A DNA stretch of 64,000 nt from Schistocerca nitens (GCF_023898315.1 NC_064621.1:541405383-541469382); one strand, 5' to 3'; counted from the first letter of the stretch, positions 32,438-44,789 are shown. The notes: a model not told the origin generated them from the sequence alone. Program-made: numbers and translations.

Positions 32438-34166
32438 TGCGAGGTGCCGGGGCTAGCAGTGTATTTAACACTAAATTCTTCTAGAATCTTCATATGGAAA
32501 TGATGCTCTAAGCCCCCCTTTGCTAACTCCGACTTTTCTGTTGCACATGGATTAAGAAGAAACGCGAACTGACTGTAATCGACCTTGCAAGTGGAGTAGC
32601 CAAGAGTTTGGCACCTGCAATAATTTAATTTGATAAAGGAAAGTTTCATTAACGTAGTGAGAAATGAATGGGTGCTTTACTGATCCACAGAATGAAAGTT
32701 CTGGCCAAAACAACAATTTGATTTATTATGACTAAACTCAAAATAATAAACAAAACACATGAAACATTTACAATACGTCAAATTGGATACTCAAATAAAT
32801 GCTGTGAAGGTGAAGTTGTCCATAAACTAGCTTGTGACGTTTATGACCAAGTGGTATGTGGAGCCAATTCCTTGCAACTGAAATCTTAAGAGAAACACCC
32901 AGCCAACCCAACATAAATTGCTGCTACTGTAGTGAGAACTCAGGCAATGAACAACCAAGACAGAACCACGTAAGAAAAGACGGGAACAGGCGCGCTCTGC
33001 TGAGCTCTGATTATCACAGAGCAAATTCTCTAATCTGCCGGTGCTGCGGACATACGTTACCAAGCTGTCTTCTTAACTGCAAGGACACGATCTGGCGTAC
33101 CAGAAGCGATGGCTGCTTGCTTCGACATCCCGTCGTGGTGATGGCAATGTTGCGAGTATAGCCCGAAAGAAATTATCCTGGTCTGGTTTTTCCAGACGAA
33201 AGACTTCCTATCAATACAAATGCGCCTCTGAGGGAGACGAAGAAGGATCGCCACACAATCACTGATGGTATAGTGATTGATTTTAACAAGCGAAGTCACA
33301 CAGTAACTCCGATACAGCCAACTTTAGCCAAAACTGCTCAACACGGACAACATAGGACTGTTGTACGCAGAACGCTCAATTGCCAACTGTACTCGGAAAG
33401 TTACGTTCAAGTCGAAACTTCAAAAACTTCGTCAAACAGTTACAATTAAATGAAAGTATATTAGACAGCCAACGGAAGGCAGGCTGTCCAGAGCAGCGAG
33501 AGCTCAGTTTTGTAACCTACCCCGACCGAAAGGCGAGAGCTGACTCTCTCAAGAGCACCCGTACACCGAACACAGAACATTCCCGCCCCCACGACAGTGG
33601 CCGTCGTTAAACGTTCCAATCAGCAACTCAAAAACCGGCGAAGAATTCCACTCTATTGCCGAAGCACTACCATTCCACCAATGGAGATTCCTGGCGCCAA
33701 TTTCTGCGCCGATTTTGCTACGTCACGGAGCTATGCCCTGAGCAAGCCAATCACAGTTACGATTTTGCAGAAAGCGCGGGAATTTGCCCGCCAAGACTGC
33801 CTGGGAACACAAGTCATTCCTACGCCTCGCTGGTAGCCCGCCAGAAAGTGTTTTCACTAATTTTCTGTGAAGTAACGGAATCTCTAGCCCAGCCGCCTCT
33901 TCTGGCCCCTCTGGGCGTGTCGCTCCCGCTCTTATGACAATGTCGGCGTCTGGAAAGCATCCACTCGACTCCCTCACAACCGTCGGCTTAACACTTTCAA
34001 GCTCAGCAGAACTCGCCTGTCACCGGACCACCCGGGTGACGAGAGAGGCTGCGTGGGAAGTCCGCGTGTGAAGGAATAGCAACTTTTCACTGCATGCAAT
34101 TAGAGAGGAAAATCGAATTACTCAGAGTAAGATAGAAATGTGAGAGGGGGCTCATGCCACCTCTCA
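32438..34166. mobile_element. LTR-like element inserted in the SINE
   Basis: This 1729-bp block starts TGCGAGGTG and ends CACCTCTCA, so its ends are TG...CA with a 9-bp inverted repeat (one mismatch). It is flanked by cact at 32434-32437 and 34167-34170, a 4-bp target duplication. This is the structure of a solo LTR. No gag/pol coding is present. An 80- to 101-codon set of frames at 32827-33610 has no recognised content. Strand is unknown. Confidence 0.65.
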
Positions 34167-34170
34167 CACT

Positions 34171-34342
34171 ATGGGACTTAACTTCTGAGGTCATCAGTCC
34201 CCTAGAACTTAGAACTACTTAAACCTAACTAACCTAAGGACATCAGACACATCCATGCCCGAGGCAGCATTCGAACCTGCGACCCTAGCGGTCGTGCGGT
34301 TCCAGACTGTTGCGCCTAGAACCACTCGGCCACCCTGGCCGG
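34171..34342 (-). mobile_element. SINE body and tRNA head, separated from its 3' tip
   Basis: The B box (reverse: ggttcgaatgctg) and head (cggtcgtgcggttccagact ... ggccgg) are recognisable. The left side is cut by the LTR-like insertion; the right side abuts the duplicated ctgctgtttgtg. Confidence 0.9.
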
Positions 34343-34713
34343 CTGCTGTTTGTGTATGAGAAATCGGTTGGAAACTTTCCTCATGTCAGCACATTGTAGG
34401 TGTCGCCACCAGCGCCAAACTTGTGTGAATGCTCTGGAAAGCTAATCATTTGCATATCACAGCATCTTCTTCCTGTCGGTTAAATTTGGCGTCTGTAGCA
34501 CGTCATCTTCGTGTTGTAGCAATTGTAATGGCCAGTAGTGTATTTCCTTTTTATCAAAGTAAAAATTTACACAAGCCCCGGCGCACCGACGTTGCCGGCG
34601 CCCATGAGTAGTGGTAGTAGTAATTTTAGTCATACGCAGATCACTTTTACAAGGATAATGGGCATGTGTTGGTACTACAATTTACGAAAAACAGAAATGA
34701 AGTAGTTCGTGTA

Positions 34714-35658
34714 CAGGTTGTTTCACAATTCCTATTACTGGCTTCTCTTGGTTTTAGAGGGGATACAGTTTTGATCAGGTACCCGTGTCCAGAAATGTAC
34801 CGTTTGGATGTTAAATCTCCCACTTAACAGTACACACACAGCAGAGGCATTTTTTTCCCTTCACCTATGCCCATATGGGCTGGAGAGCTGGGTGGGCTGT
34901 CAGCGGTACAATCTGCTCTTCAGCCAAGAGTGCTCAAACAATAAAACAAAGATGATAGAAACATACAAATATGAGGACTGTTTATGTTTTAAGTTAAAAG
35001 GTTTAATGGTTGACAGCTAAAAGGACGAAAATATATACAATATTTAAAAAAATCACAGGTGTGATGAGATGATATTCTTCTACGAAAAAAACAGTGGAGC
35101 GCTGCACTTTCACTTAGCATCTGATGGAGCTGCACTATGGTGAAGAAGTATTATGGCAGCAGAGAGTATGTTCCATAGTGGGTGGGGAGGGAGGTAAGTA
35201 GATAGGGGTCTGTTAGGTGGAGAAGCTATGGAGAAGCGGAGGCAATTATCCCTGACCTGTGTGCTGTTCAGAAACCTATATCATATTTCGAGCAGCCGTG
35301 GTTGGGTTCTCTTCTGCGTACCGGAGGACATGCGCTTCAAACGCGGAAGTGAGGTGCATCTCTGCCCATCACAATAAACCCTCCCAGTTGCGAACCTGCC
35401 AGATTCTCGCAGGCATTGTTGAAGTCGGTCGAAAATGGTATGTAACGTCATGCTTATGATAGGGATTGATAACGCCGCCCTCTTTTTTCAGTTTGTGTGG
35501 AGGGCGTGAAGCGGGATATTTGAAAGTGATCCCATTTTCAAATTTATTGTACACCCAATCGGTACATTTCCGAATATGGGTTCCTTGTCGAAACTATATC
35601 TACTAAGCCCCCTCTTCAACATCCAACAAGGCTGTAACAGGAATTGTTAAACACCCTA
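34714..35658. mobile_element. Non-autonomous TIR element with TA target
   Basis: The left end, caggttgtttcacaattcct, and the reversed right end, tagggtgtttaacaattcct, form terminal inverted repeats. Weaker symmetry extends about 100 bp inward (aaatgtaccg(t/a)ttgg shared). TA flanks both sides (34712-34713, 35659-35660). The 945-bp interior has no transposase. Confidence 0.78.
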
Positions 35659-35710
35659 TATAGAGGTATTTACATGACAGCTATAGTTTGACAAAAAGGG
35701 ATAGCTAGTC

Positions 35711-35790
35711 GGCCGCGGCCTTAACGTAGGAAGCATAGCGGTGTTTGCCTGAAGTAATTTAGGGAAATGACAGGAAAAGCGAGAAAAATT
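35711..35790 (-). mobile_element. SINE fragment (minus), family of 6457-6693
   Basis: Contains cggccgcggccttaa and gtttgcctgaagtaatttag followed by gaaatgacaggaaaa, matching the middle of the SINE at 6457 in reverse. Head and tail are missing. Confidence 0.55.
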
Positions 35791-36365
35791 ATGCGATGTA
35801 CTGGTCAGCAGATTTAATCAGGAGCGTTTATTGGCGGCTCTGGAACGATTCTCGGCACCAATATACTAGTAAGATCAGTACAAGGAAGGGTTTGCAAGCA
35901 GCGCTTCGACGAGCGAGACAGCTTTAACACTCGTTCACGGTTCCAAAGTAAACAATTGAAAGCCCTGTAGCTGTATAACCACTCTCAGGATGATTCCGAG
36001 ATCCGAAAACTGGATTGAAAGTACAGCTCGCCCAAGGCGTCCAACCATTCCCTAGCAACTTCGGCAGATAACCTCCATAACAAAAATAAAGAAATACAGC
36101 TCAATGTCAATAGGGAGGGCGTCACACAAAAATATCACACTCAAATTCCCATTTGAATTGACTTGTATTAAGTCTCATCAAGACTTACACCTTTATCCAA
36201 TACCACCTCAAGCTAGCTAATGGCTACCCTGTTAGCTACGAGGCCTCTTCCTGCAGTACAGTTCCGTGCTCATTAAAATGCAACAGTCGTTATCAACAAA
36301 ACAGCAAAGCGTCTAAGCCAAATTCCCCTCCCGGGCACTTGAACGTACTTTCCAATGATTTGCAG
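35791..36365. other. No gene recognised
   Basis: No supported feature. Confidence 0.45.
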
Positions 36366-36660
36366 GCTTTCTTTACATCTGCATCCGTACTGTACCTACG
36401 TAACTACTCTGCAATTAAGAAGCGATTGGCAGTGTGTCCGAGGAACCACTTTCAAGCTATTTCTCTACCGTTCCACTCCCGAACAGCTTGGGAAAAACGA
36501 ACACTTAAATTTTTCCGTGCTAGTTCTGATTTTTCTTCTTTTATTGCAATGATAATTTCTCCCTATGTAAGCGGGCGTCAGTAACATATTTACGTAGTCG
36601 GAGGACAAAATTGGTGATTGACATTTCGTGAAAAGATCTTGCCGCAACGAAAAACGCCTT
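36366..36660 (-). mobile_element. 3' fragment of a CR1/Jockey-like LINE (minus)
   Basis: On the minus strand, PAYIGRNYHCNKRRKIRTSTEK corresponds to the C-terminal block of the LINE at 61.4-62.2 kb, followed by its 3' UTR and a tail read in reverse as tttacatctgcat. Only about 290 bp of the 3' end remains. Confidence 0.78.
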
Positions 36661-36932
36661 TGTTTTAATGATTGCTACCCAACTTGCGTATAATCAGTAA
36701 GGGATCGAGACGTCACTGAACATTGTCTCAAAGAAGGGACCTATGGTTTTTAAGAAGACGCAAATTATTGCTCCAGCTTCCCTTTCCTTTGGCTGTGTAC
36801 TTACAGAATCCATCAGAACAAGATTATACAATGACATTATTAACAGACTTCTTAGGTTTTTACTTTAAGCATTATATGGCATACTATTTTACCACATAAG
36901 AGGGTTGGAACTTCAATAGTGGACACTACTTA

Positions 36933-38253
36933 CGAGGTGTGGCTAGAAAAAAACCGGACTAGTACTGGTGAAACAATAAAACGAATGCAATAAGGCTGAA
37001 AGTCGCGTGGCCTGTCACGTGACTCTCGCTCCGCCTACTGCTCGAGTTTCATTTGCCTCCTGCACTCAGTCTGCCCGTGGCGTCTGTTTTAAGTAGTTGA
37101 CGTTTTGTCTGTGCATCGGAAAATGTTGAGTGTACAGAAAGAACAGCGTGTTAACATCAAATTTTGTTTCAAACTAGGAAAATCTGCAAGTTAAACGTTT
37201 GTAATGTTACAACAAGTGTACGGCGATGATTGTTTATCGCGAACACAAGTGTTTGAGTGGTTTAAACGATTTAAAGATGGCCGCGAAGACACCAGTGATG
37301 ACACTCGCACTGGCAGACCATTGTCAGCAAAAACTAATGCAAACATTGAAAAAATCGGTAAACTTGTTCGACAAGATCGCCGTTTAACAATCAGAGCAGT
37401 GTCTGAGTTAACAGGAGTTGACAAGGAAAGTGTTAGGCAGATTCTTCATGAAAGTTTCAACATGAACAAAGTGTGTTCAAAAATGGTTCCAAAGTGTCTA
37501 ACAATTGAACAGAAGGAACGCCGAAGAATGATTTGTTCTGACATCCTGGAAAACATTGAAAGTGATCCCACCTTCTTACAAAATGTTATTACTTGCGATG
37601 AATCGTGGTTTTTTATTTACGATCCCGAAACTAAACACCAATCGATGCATTGGAAAACTCCTGGTACTCCACGACAGAAAAAAGCACGAATGTCAAAATC
37701 GAAATTCAAGGCAATGATGATTGTTTTTTTTTGACATCAAAGGGATTGTGCACATTGATTGGGTACCAGAGGGACAAATAGTGAATCAGCATTACTACAT
37801 TAGCGTCCTGGCTACCCTACGTGAGCGAGTACGGAGAAAACGGAACGATTTGTGGAGAAAAAAGTCATGGATCCTTCACCAAGACAATGCCCCAGCTCAC
37901 AGTGCGTTGTCAGTGAAGACGTTTTTGGCAAAACACAACATTCCCATCTTAGATCATCCACCCTACTCACCTGATTTGGCCCCCTGTGACTTTTTTCTTT
38001 TCCCTAAAGTCAAGTCAGCTTTGAAAGGAACTAGATTTGAGACTGTTGAAGCAGTAAAAGAAAAAGCGACGGAAGTAATGTATGGACTTACCGAAAATGA
38101 TCTGCATCATTGCTATGAACAGTGGAAAATTCGTATGGAGCGGTGTAGAGACCGAGGAGGAGAGTACATTGAAGGAGATAACATGAAATTGTAAATAATT
38201 GTAAATAAATGTTTTTTCCAGCATCAGTCCGGTTTTTTTCTAGCCGCACCTCG
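36933..38253 (+). mobile_element. Mariner (DD34D) transposon
   Basis: The terminal inverted repeats are cgaggtgtggctagaaaaaa on the left and cgaggtgcggctagaaaaaa on the reversed right, about 28 bp. TA precedes the left TIR; on the right the dinucleotide is tg, so the target duplication has decayed. Length is 1321 bp. Confidence 0.93.
37123..38194 (+). pseudogene. Mariner transposase, two lesions
   Basis: From ATG at 37123 (MLSVQKEQRVNIKFCFKLGK) the frame carries a TAA at codon 24, where a Glu codon is expected. It then reads QVFEWFKRFKDGREDTSDD, GRPLSAKT, TCDESWFFIYD (first Asp), a one-base expansion of a T-run at about 37724-37732 that shifts the frame, then WILHQDNAPAHSA (second Asp) and HPPYSPDLAPCDFFLFP (third Asp; 34 residues between them, DD34D). 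It ends EGDNMKL. The acids are intact, so the copy is young. The nine-T homopolymer could also be a sequencing artefact; the nonsense codon is not explained that way. Confidence 0.92.
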
Positions 38254-38299
38254 TGTTTACAGCTCGCACAAAATAGATATGTGTTTGAAAGTTTTACTT

Positions 38300-38580
38300 A
38301 GTATTGGAACAACGGTGGTTCTACCCCAAAGTACTGTTATCCAAGATGGTGGCGATGACGTCATCCAATATGGCGGCCGTGACATCATTCAAGATGGCGG
38401 ATTTTGGCAGAAAGTTTGAATTATGGAGGGAAAGTGCCACGCTCCCCTCCCCCAGAAAAATGGCGCGAAGTTCAAATTCCAACAGGATAATGCACCACAC
38501 CACACTTAACTCTACTAAGCAGAGAAAATGGCGGGAAAAAGTACTTATCTTTATTATTTAACCAATTTCAAGTAGATGTG
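38300..38580. repeat. 'Aagatggcgg' motif cluster
   Basis: Repeated 'aagatggtgg/atatggcggc/aagatggcgg' and 'gacgtcatcc' motifs lie at 38342-38405, with another group at 39350-39375. They look like diverged short tandem units. A 85-codon frame here has no recognised content. Confidence 0.5.
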
Positions 38581-38590
38581 TTCGCCACTG

Positions 38591-38790
38591 GGTCTGGACT
38601 CCAACTGGCTTAGTTCATATCGTCGCAACCAGAGGGTGCTACCATGACGTCAGATGATGATGCAAGTGCGGTAGATGGCATCAGCCAGTGTATCCATCAG
38701 GAGCTCCAGAGCCCAACTGGCTTAGTTCATATCGTCGCCACCAGAGAGTGCTACCGTGACGTCAGGTGATGACACAAGATCGTCTGCTCT
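38591..38790. repeat. Two-copy tandem duplication of about 110 bp
   Basis: 'ccaactggcttagttcatat' with 'ccagag(g/a)gtgctacc(a/g)tgacgtca(g)' occurs at about 38600 and again at about 38711. The same skeleton, more diverged (ccaactgacctagaacagtt ... gccaccagat), forms the 164-bp array at 39411. Confidence 0.75.
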
Positions 38791-39410
38791 CTTTCTCTCT
38801 TGCGCGTCATAACTGGACACGCACCATGCCAGAGGCCCACGAGCGAGTGATCGCTGATGTCACAGCCCGCACCTTTACACTCGCGCTGGACATAGTCTTC
38901 TGTAAATGTGCCAACGAAATTAACTGAACACAAGTGACACCAACATCGCCCATCTAACGTATAAATTACCTAAGTACTTAATTTCATTTCAATTTTATAT
39001 TCAAAAAGTGAATTTACAATTTCAATATTCGATTATCAAATGAGAAGTTCCACATTTTCCCACTATGACCGCACTGTTCATTCATGACGTAGCACCCCCA
39101 CCCCTAGAATGCTGCACTCCTATTGACTACTGCATTAGTCACGTGATTCGACTTCATAGAACCTAGGACTTGGAATCAATTTTCACCAATGCCACACCCA
39201 CCTGGACTTGGAATAAAATAGTTAAAGTCTCCACCACGATCCTCAACCCAGCACCAATTCCCCTTACCGACCCATGTTGGCATGCTAACGTGTACGAACG
39301 TACACTAACCTGTACTGACGTGTACTAACGTGCACTCCGCATGACATCATCCAAGATGGTGGAGCGAAATGGCGGTAAAACAGATCTGAACACAAATCTT
39401 TAATTTGAGG
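38791..39410. other. No gene recognised
   Basis: Apart from the second 'aagatggtgg' cluster at 39350 and a run of 'gtactaacgtg'-type motifs at 39290-39340, no feature is supported. Confidence 0.45.
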
Positions 39411-39902
39411 GAACTGTCTCCACCACAAGATTTAGTGTCCAACTGACCTAGAACAGTTTACTGCCACCAGATGTACTGTCATCGCTCCTATGACCTAAAC
39501 CCAGATGGTGGTCTGTAGGGGCGAGAATGGTGCCAAAATGATTCATGCTGAGCTGGTCTGCTGGGGAGAGTAAGGAACTGTCTCCACCACAAGATTTAGT
39601 GTCCAACTGACCTAGAACAGTTTACTGCCACCAGATGTACTGTCATCGCTCCTATGACCTAAACCCAGATGGTGGTCTGTAGGGGCGAGAATGGTGCCAA
39701 AATGATTCATGCTGAGCTGGTCTGCTGGGGAGAGTAAGGAACTGTCTCCACCACAAGATTTAGTGTCCAACTGACCTAGAACAGTTTACTGCCACCAGAT
39801 GTACTGTCATCGCTCCTATGACCTAAACCCAGATGGTGGTCTGTAGGGGCGAGAATGGTGCCAAAATTATTCATGCTGAGCTGGTCTGCTGGGGAGAGTA
39901 AG
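39411..39902. repeat. 164-bp tandem array, three nearly identical copies
   Basis: Copies start at 39411, 39575 and 39739. I see a single difference among them (aaaatgattcat versus aaaattattcat in copy 3). Each copy ends ctgctggggagagtaagg, which is also the outer edge of the long inverted repeat that follows. Confidence 0.96.
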
Positions 39903-40836
39903 GAAGAAGTGCACTCTATTTAGTTTCGAACATTTTTTTAGGGATGGAGTATATTTATCACACTGACGCAAAACACTCGCCATGTTATGCTTAGGGTCAC
40001 AATATACAGTCTGCAGACACTCAAACAACTCCTAATTTAAGTACAGACCTGCAGGCAAACGTGTTACTGTCTCTGCTTCCTTGCCTGCTCGCTTTTCTAT
40101 GCTAATCTCCAGACTCGGCGATTACAAGAACACACGTATTTTCGCCATAATATTATACCATTTTCGCTATACTTCTCCATATCATGTACTAGGCGGCGTC
40201 CAACCGATCGCTAACGCAACATAATTCCCGACATATAGACTCAAAATCATTTCTCTTCAAACACGAAACTTTAGCTACGTGGAGCGTGCTCTAGACCACT
40301 GACTAACTAGAAACAAACACATGAAAAATCATATTTCCACCTGCAAAATTTCGATCTCACTGATCTAACATACTCCAAATCATCCACATAATTTACAAGC
40401 CAACTAAGGTCTTTCCCATGTCTAGAGAACAGGCAAACCTATCTTCCACATGCCAGATGCACACAGCACAATCGATCTTCTCTCAACTAAATAAAGACGT
40501 GAAATGTGCAGAAGCAGTCAAACGAACAATTTACATGGGAGGGAATAATGGTCCAGCGCAAACGCTCCTCCATACACAATCTTCTCAAATTTCCACTTGA
40601 TCACGAAAGCCGCGATCGCGTTCTCAATTGAACGTCATTCCACAATGAGTGAAGTATCGTAAATACACCGTACCGAAGGCGGTGGCTCTGAAAATGGAAA
40701 TATCTGTACCTGCCTTACGACTGGACACACTATTTCCTTTGCTATCACAGTACTTCAAGTCAAATCCTTACCTTCCCTACAACAGGGCATAGTCATCTCC
40801 TTTCCACAAACACATACTTTATAAACCTAATTCAGA
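39892..40836 (+). repeat. Left arm of a long inverted repeat
   Basis: From gggagagtaaggaagaagtg to aaacctaattc, the arm is the reverse complement of 44790-45727 with scattered substitutions and small indels. It includes the blocks ctgcaggcaaacgtgttact, gactcggcgattacaagaac and accgaaggcggtggctctga. A 60-codon frame (40418-40600) is conserved in the other arm with about four amino-acid differences, which is what overall DNA similarity predicts. Confidence 0.95.
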
Positions 40837-43800
40837 ACGTTGACATCTAAAGGAAGGGAATCAGGCAAGCAGTCAATTTTTTTCCGTTGAGGTTGTATTA
40901 TACCGTATGTCTATTGAGGTACCAGTGGTACATGTGATTTGATTACTGTATTTGGTGCTTTTCAGGAGGACAGTGAACTATTTACATCTACACTTACTTG
41001 CATCTGCGCTAAAGGATAACCGAGAGTAGATGGGTTGATCGATTGAGATACAGCTGTAACGATGTACGATTTAATGGCTGACTGATTCATTCTAGAGAAG
41101 GAGAAGTTGCTGCAGGTCAATTTTTTTTTCCCCAGTGTTCTGCCTGGATGCATCAGTCACGTGACATAGCCCGCATTCTACTCGTATACAGCCACGTGTT
41201 CTGTATGTGGTTTAAAGCATTGTCTGCTTTCGGTTATTAAGTTTAAACCTGTCGGTCATCAGAGGACTTCCATCTCATGTGTGATGAAACTTGACATGGA
41301 CCTCTAAACGAACTTTCATTTATGCGATTCCCCCTGTCGCATCTTGGGTGTAAAATCGAAACTTCAGCGTCATTACTAAGTTAGCGATAGGAGCTTGTGA
41401 GGCACTGAAATCCCTGTGTACACACATTCCCGACAGATGTGGTGCTTACAGAGTTAGTGACGGAATGACTTGTAATTTTCACATGTAGGACGCTGCCACT
41501 ATGCGCTTATGTTTCCATGTAGGATGTATCCCTTGCTGCTAACGATCAATTATATACACTTCATGGAGGGATTGTATAATTTCTGAACCGTGATCGAATG
41601 TGAACAGTGGACGCTATACATCTCCGCAAAGCTATATTGAGCTCCTATCACGAAGATCGAGCGTTTTACGGAAGTAGTTTGTTTTACGGTCCGAAAAGGT
41701 AGTTCATTGTAGAGAAATGGGGAAGAAGGATGTATGTCATGCGCTTGAAATATATTTCTCACAATGCAATATTAACAATGCTACATTCCATACGACTGAT
41801 AGGTCGGAAATGTAGGCGATCTAAGATTATAGACCCGTTTTAAGTGCAGAACGCCGGCCTCGGTGGCCGAGCGGTTCTAGGCGCTTCAGTCAGGAACCGC
41901 ACGACCGCTACGGTCGCAGGTTCGAATCCTGCCTTGGGCATGGATGTGTGTGATGTCCTTAGGTTAGTTAGGTTTAAGTAGTTCTAAGTTCCAGGGGACT
42001 GATGACCTCAGATGTTAAGTCCCATAGTGCTCAGAGCCATTTGAACCATTCCTTTTAAGTGCAGCACGTTGTAGCCTTAGGAGTGTGTGTGTTTATGTTC
42101 TCTCTCTTTCCAATGCCTTCCAGGTACCGATCCTAGACTCTATAACAAAACTTTAGAGTTGATATCTTTGATGATTTACATAAAAATGTGTCGAACTCCA
42201 TCCGTCTAGAACTACACCCCGTATAAAAATGAGTACTTTTTTGTTCTTCTTAACTGTCTGCTATTACATTTCTACACTTTGATATCTGTTACTATACATC
42301 GATAAGGAGTGCTAAACTCGTCGACATGGTCCCATCTCGAGAAAACTGGTGCACTTGGACGAGTTAGGACTCGGAAAGCTCGATTCATTCACGAGACGTG
42401 GAGTGTAGCGGTCTTCTTCTTCTGATCGGTTGCAGATTAATTCGGTGATGGTGCACCATGGCCGGTTGGTCAATGACGGTGTGAGGATGGTCTTTCACTC
42501 ACTAATTTTACCCTAAGACAGGGAGAATGTTATGTGACTCCCATACACAGAGAGATGGATAGTAAATTAAGTACTATGCTCGAGGTCTTAGAAATATGTA
42601 GAGCGCTGTCTGGTATACTTTGATGATTTATGTATTCGAGAATTAACAGTGAATGGGCGTACTGTGCAGTTCACAATGATACTAGCATAGTAGAGAAGGG
42701 ATGGTGTAGCTATGATATTGAAATTGGCGAAACACGCTGTCACATGACTGGCCGGTGTTGGAGTTACTGTAAAATTGGTAAAATTGTTCGCGCTATCAAC
42801 TGGTTGCTTAATATTAAAGTACATGAGTGGTGTCTTTTCCATCCCATCTGTGCATTGGTGCACTGTTGGTTACCACATAATGATTGACTGACAAGTCTTG
42901 TTTGAGGTGGGGAATGAGTTTTGTGGATGGGTGACAGCTTCTGGAGGTTGTTAGGAGCGAAACAGTGATCGAGTACATGAGAGCAAAATGAGGATCACTG
43001 GAAATGAAATGCAGAGCCATCATCTACTCCGTCATTGTGACAGATGAGTTTAAATGTAGAGGCGTCAATAGCTTTCGGACATCAGTTTGGAAATTCCCCA
43101 CAACGCAGCCAAAGTCTTCTAGTGTCCTTGTGTTGTAAGTGTGTTTTATTTAAAATCATACACCGTGTGTCACGTGTTATCGTCGTTACAGTAAGAAAAT
43201 GATTTACACCATGCGATGTCTAGTTTTCTGTGAGAGACCGTCGATCAGAGCGTCTTAATGTCAGTTTAGAACCTGACACATGCATCAAAGTCGTGGCAGA
43301 AAAAATGAAATGTTTGGTGTTATACAAAAGAGTGTTAGAAAACAGTGTTTGAAATAACTAAACAGGATCAGAGGGAGCATATCATACGATCATTGGTCTA
43401 GAGTATAGGTGAACAAAGTTTAAAGTGGTCTCTGTGGTGCCTGTATATTTAATAGGATCGTGTCATAGAGACAAGAGCAGTAGCAGTTTGATGCGAGGGT
43501 CTGGGTACACCGTTAGGAACGTTTCGATGGCTGCACGCTACGCTATTCTGGGGAAGTATTGTGAAATGTGTTTCTCCACGTTGGAGGACCACGCAGCTAT
43601 ACGTAATTGCACGCTCATCGGTCCATAGGTAACTTGTAAATAGGATGAGCTTTTATAGTTCATTATTTTTCTATGTTGGGGGTAGACAATAATGATGATA
43701 TGATGTTTGGCTGATTGATTTGAATGGGTGCAGATCTGTAGTATTTGTATCTAGTTTGGGGACGTAGGACATTGCGCGCATTTCCGTCGAATGGTCAAAA

Positions 43801-44789
43801 CACACTCCTGTTGCAGTAAATGTGGTAGTTCTATTTCTACATTGAGTGCTGAATATGTTATATATGTCTTTCTCCGACTTCCGCTCAGTTTCCGACTTCA
43901 ATTGGAGCGATCACTTGTGCGAAGCTGTAGAAATGGAAGCGGCTGCAAGATGTGTAGGGTGTGACTGAAAATATGTTTTAATTTTACTGTAGTAGATAGG
44001 TTCGAGGAAGGTGAGTCGTTTAGAGATATGAGAGTGCCTGAAATATGATTCACTTGTGGCAGTGAGCCTATGCAAGTATGTAATTGAATGGAAATATCTG
44101 ATTCCAAATGAAGGACATAATTTCTAACATATAGCGTAACACGAGATCTGAGAAGCTAGTGAACATTTTTCTTCTTACGACCTCAGTCAGCACATCATCT
44201 ACTAGTACTGTTTGCGTTGCTTCTCAATGAGTCATGGCCTATAACTCGGTGGATATATCGTGGAACCTCTGATGTGGTCTCGAGACAGAATGCACTGCAA
44301 ATAATAAAGAATTATCTACTTGGGGTCGGTGTGAGGGAGTCGCAAATACCTCTTACATACCACATTCCTTAACCGAATCAAAGTTCATTGTTTTTATCCC
44401 AAGGTTGTATCGTGAGCTTACATATTCCTACGATCACCGTCACGGTATTTGCCCCGAAAAAAGAAAACTACCTAATTCAGAGGTAGTGTCGTACCAGCAT
44501 TTGTTAAGCAGGTATAGCTTTTAACTTGGATACTTGTGTGCACCTGTAGTACCAAGAGTGCTTGTGAGAGTAACACGCAGTAGTTGTTGGTATGGGGTTT
44601 TTTCTTTAACATCTGGTCGATTATGTCTCTCTTTCTATGACACTGTGGTAGGACTCGCAAGAAGAACCTAAGGGACATGCACACCCATCATTGATTTTGG
44701 GTCAGCATTATTTCGTATCGTAGGTAATGATCTATTGACGAACTACTATACTTAATTGTAGCAACGGGTGCATGATATGTACGTATTTG
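40837..44789. other. Central spacer of the long inverted repeat, no gene recognised
   Basis: About 3.95 kb between the arms. Open frames do not exceed 91 codons on either strand and carry no recognised motif. The only identified insertion is a SINE at 41850-42052. If this is a DNA transposon with long TIRs, its transposase is missing or decayed beyond recognition. Confidence 0.6.
41850..42052 (+). mobile_element. tRNA-derived SINE
   Basis: Head cggcctcggtggccgagcgg, B box ggttcgaatcctg, body gatgtgtgtgatgtccttag, 3' end gctcagagccatttgaacca. The target duplication ttttaagtgcag lies at 41838-41849 and 42053-42064. It is the cleanest full-length copy in the window. Confidence 0.96.

Larger units (their letters stand above)
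31196..34540 (-). mobile_element. Tc1-like transposon with nested insertions
   Basis: Both termini are present: left cattactggccattaaaatt and right (reversed) cactactggccattacaatt, each flanked by TA (31194-31195 and 34541-34542). Without the inserted SINE and LTR-like element, the transposon would be about 1.4 kb, normal for Tc1. The insertion lies between the transposase start and the right TIR, so the coding part is not cut. Confidence 0.93.

Noticed and set aside
40418-40600. 60-codon frame conserved in both arms of the long inverted repeat (also 45016-45198, minus)
   Set aside because: It follows from the arms being near-identical. The differences include several amino-acid changes and no initiation or domain evidence supports a protein.
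42588-42887. Overlapping frames of 91 and 85 codons in the inverted-repeat core
   Set aside because: Opposite-strand frames of equal quality, no motif, no codon bias visible.
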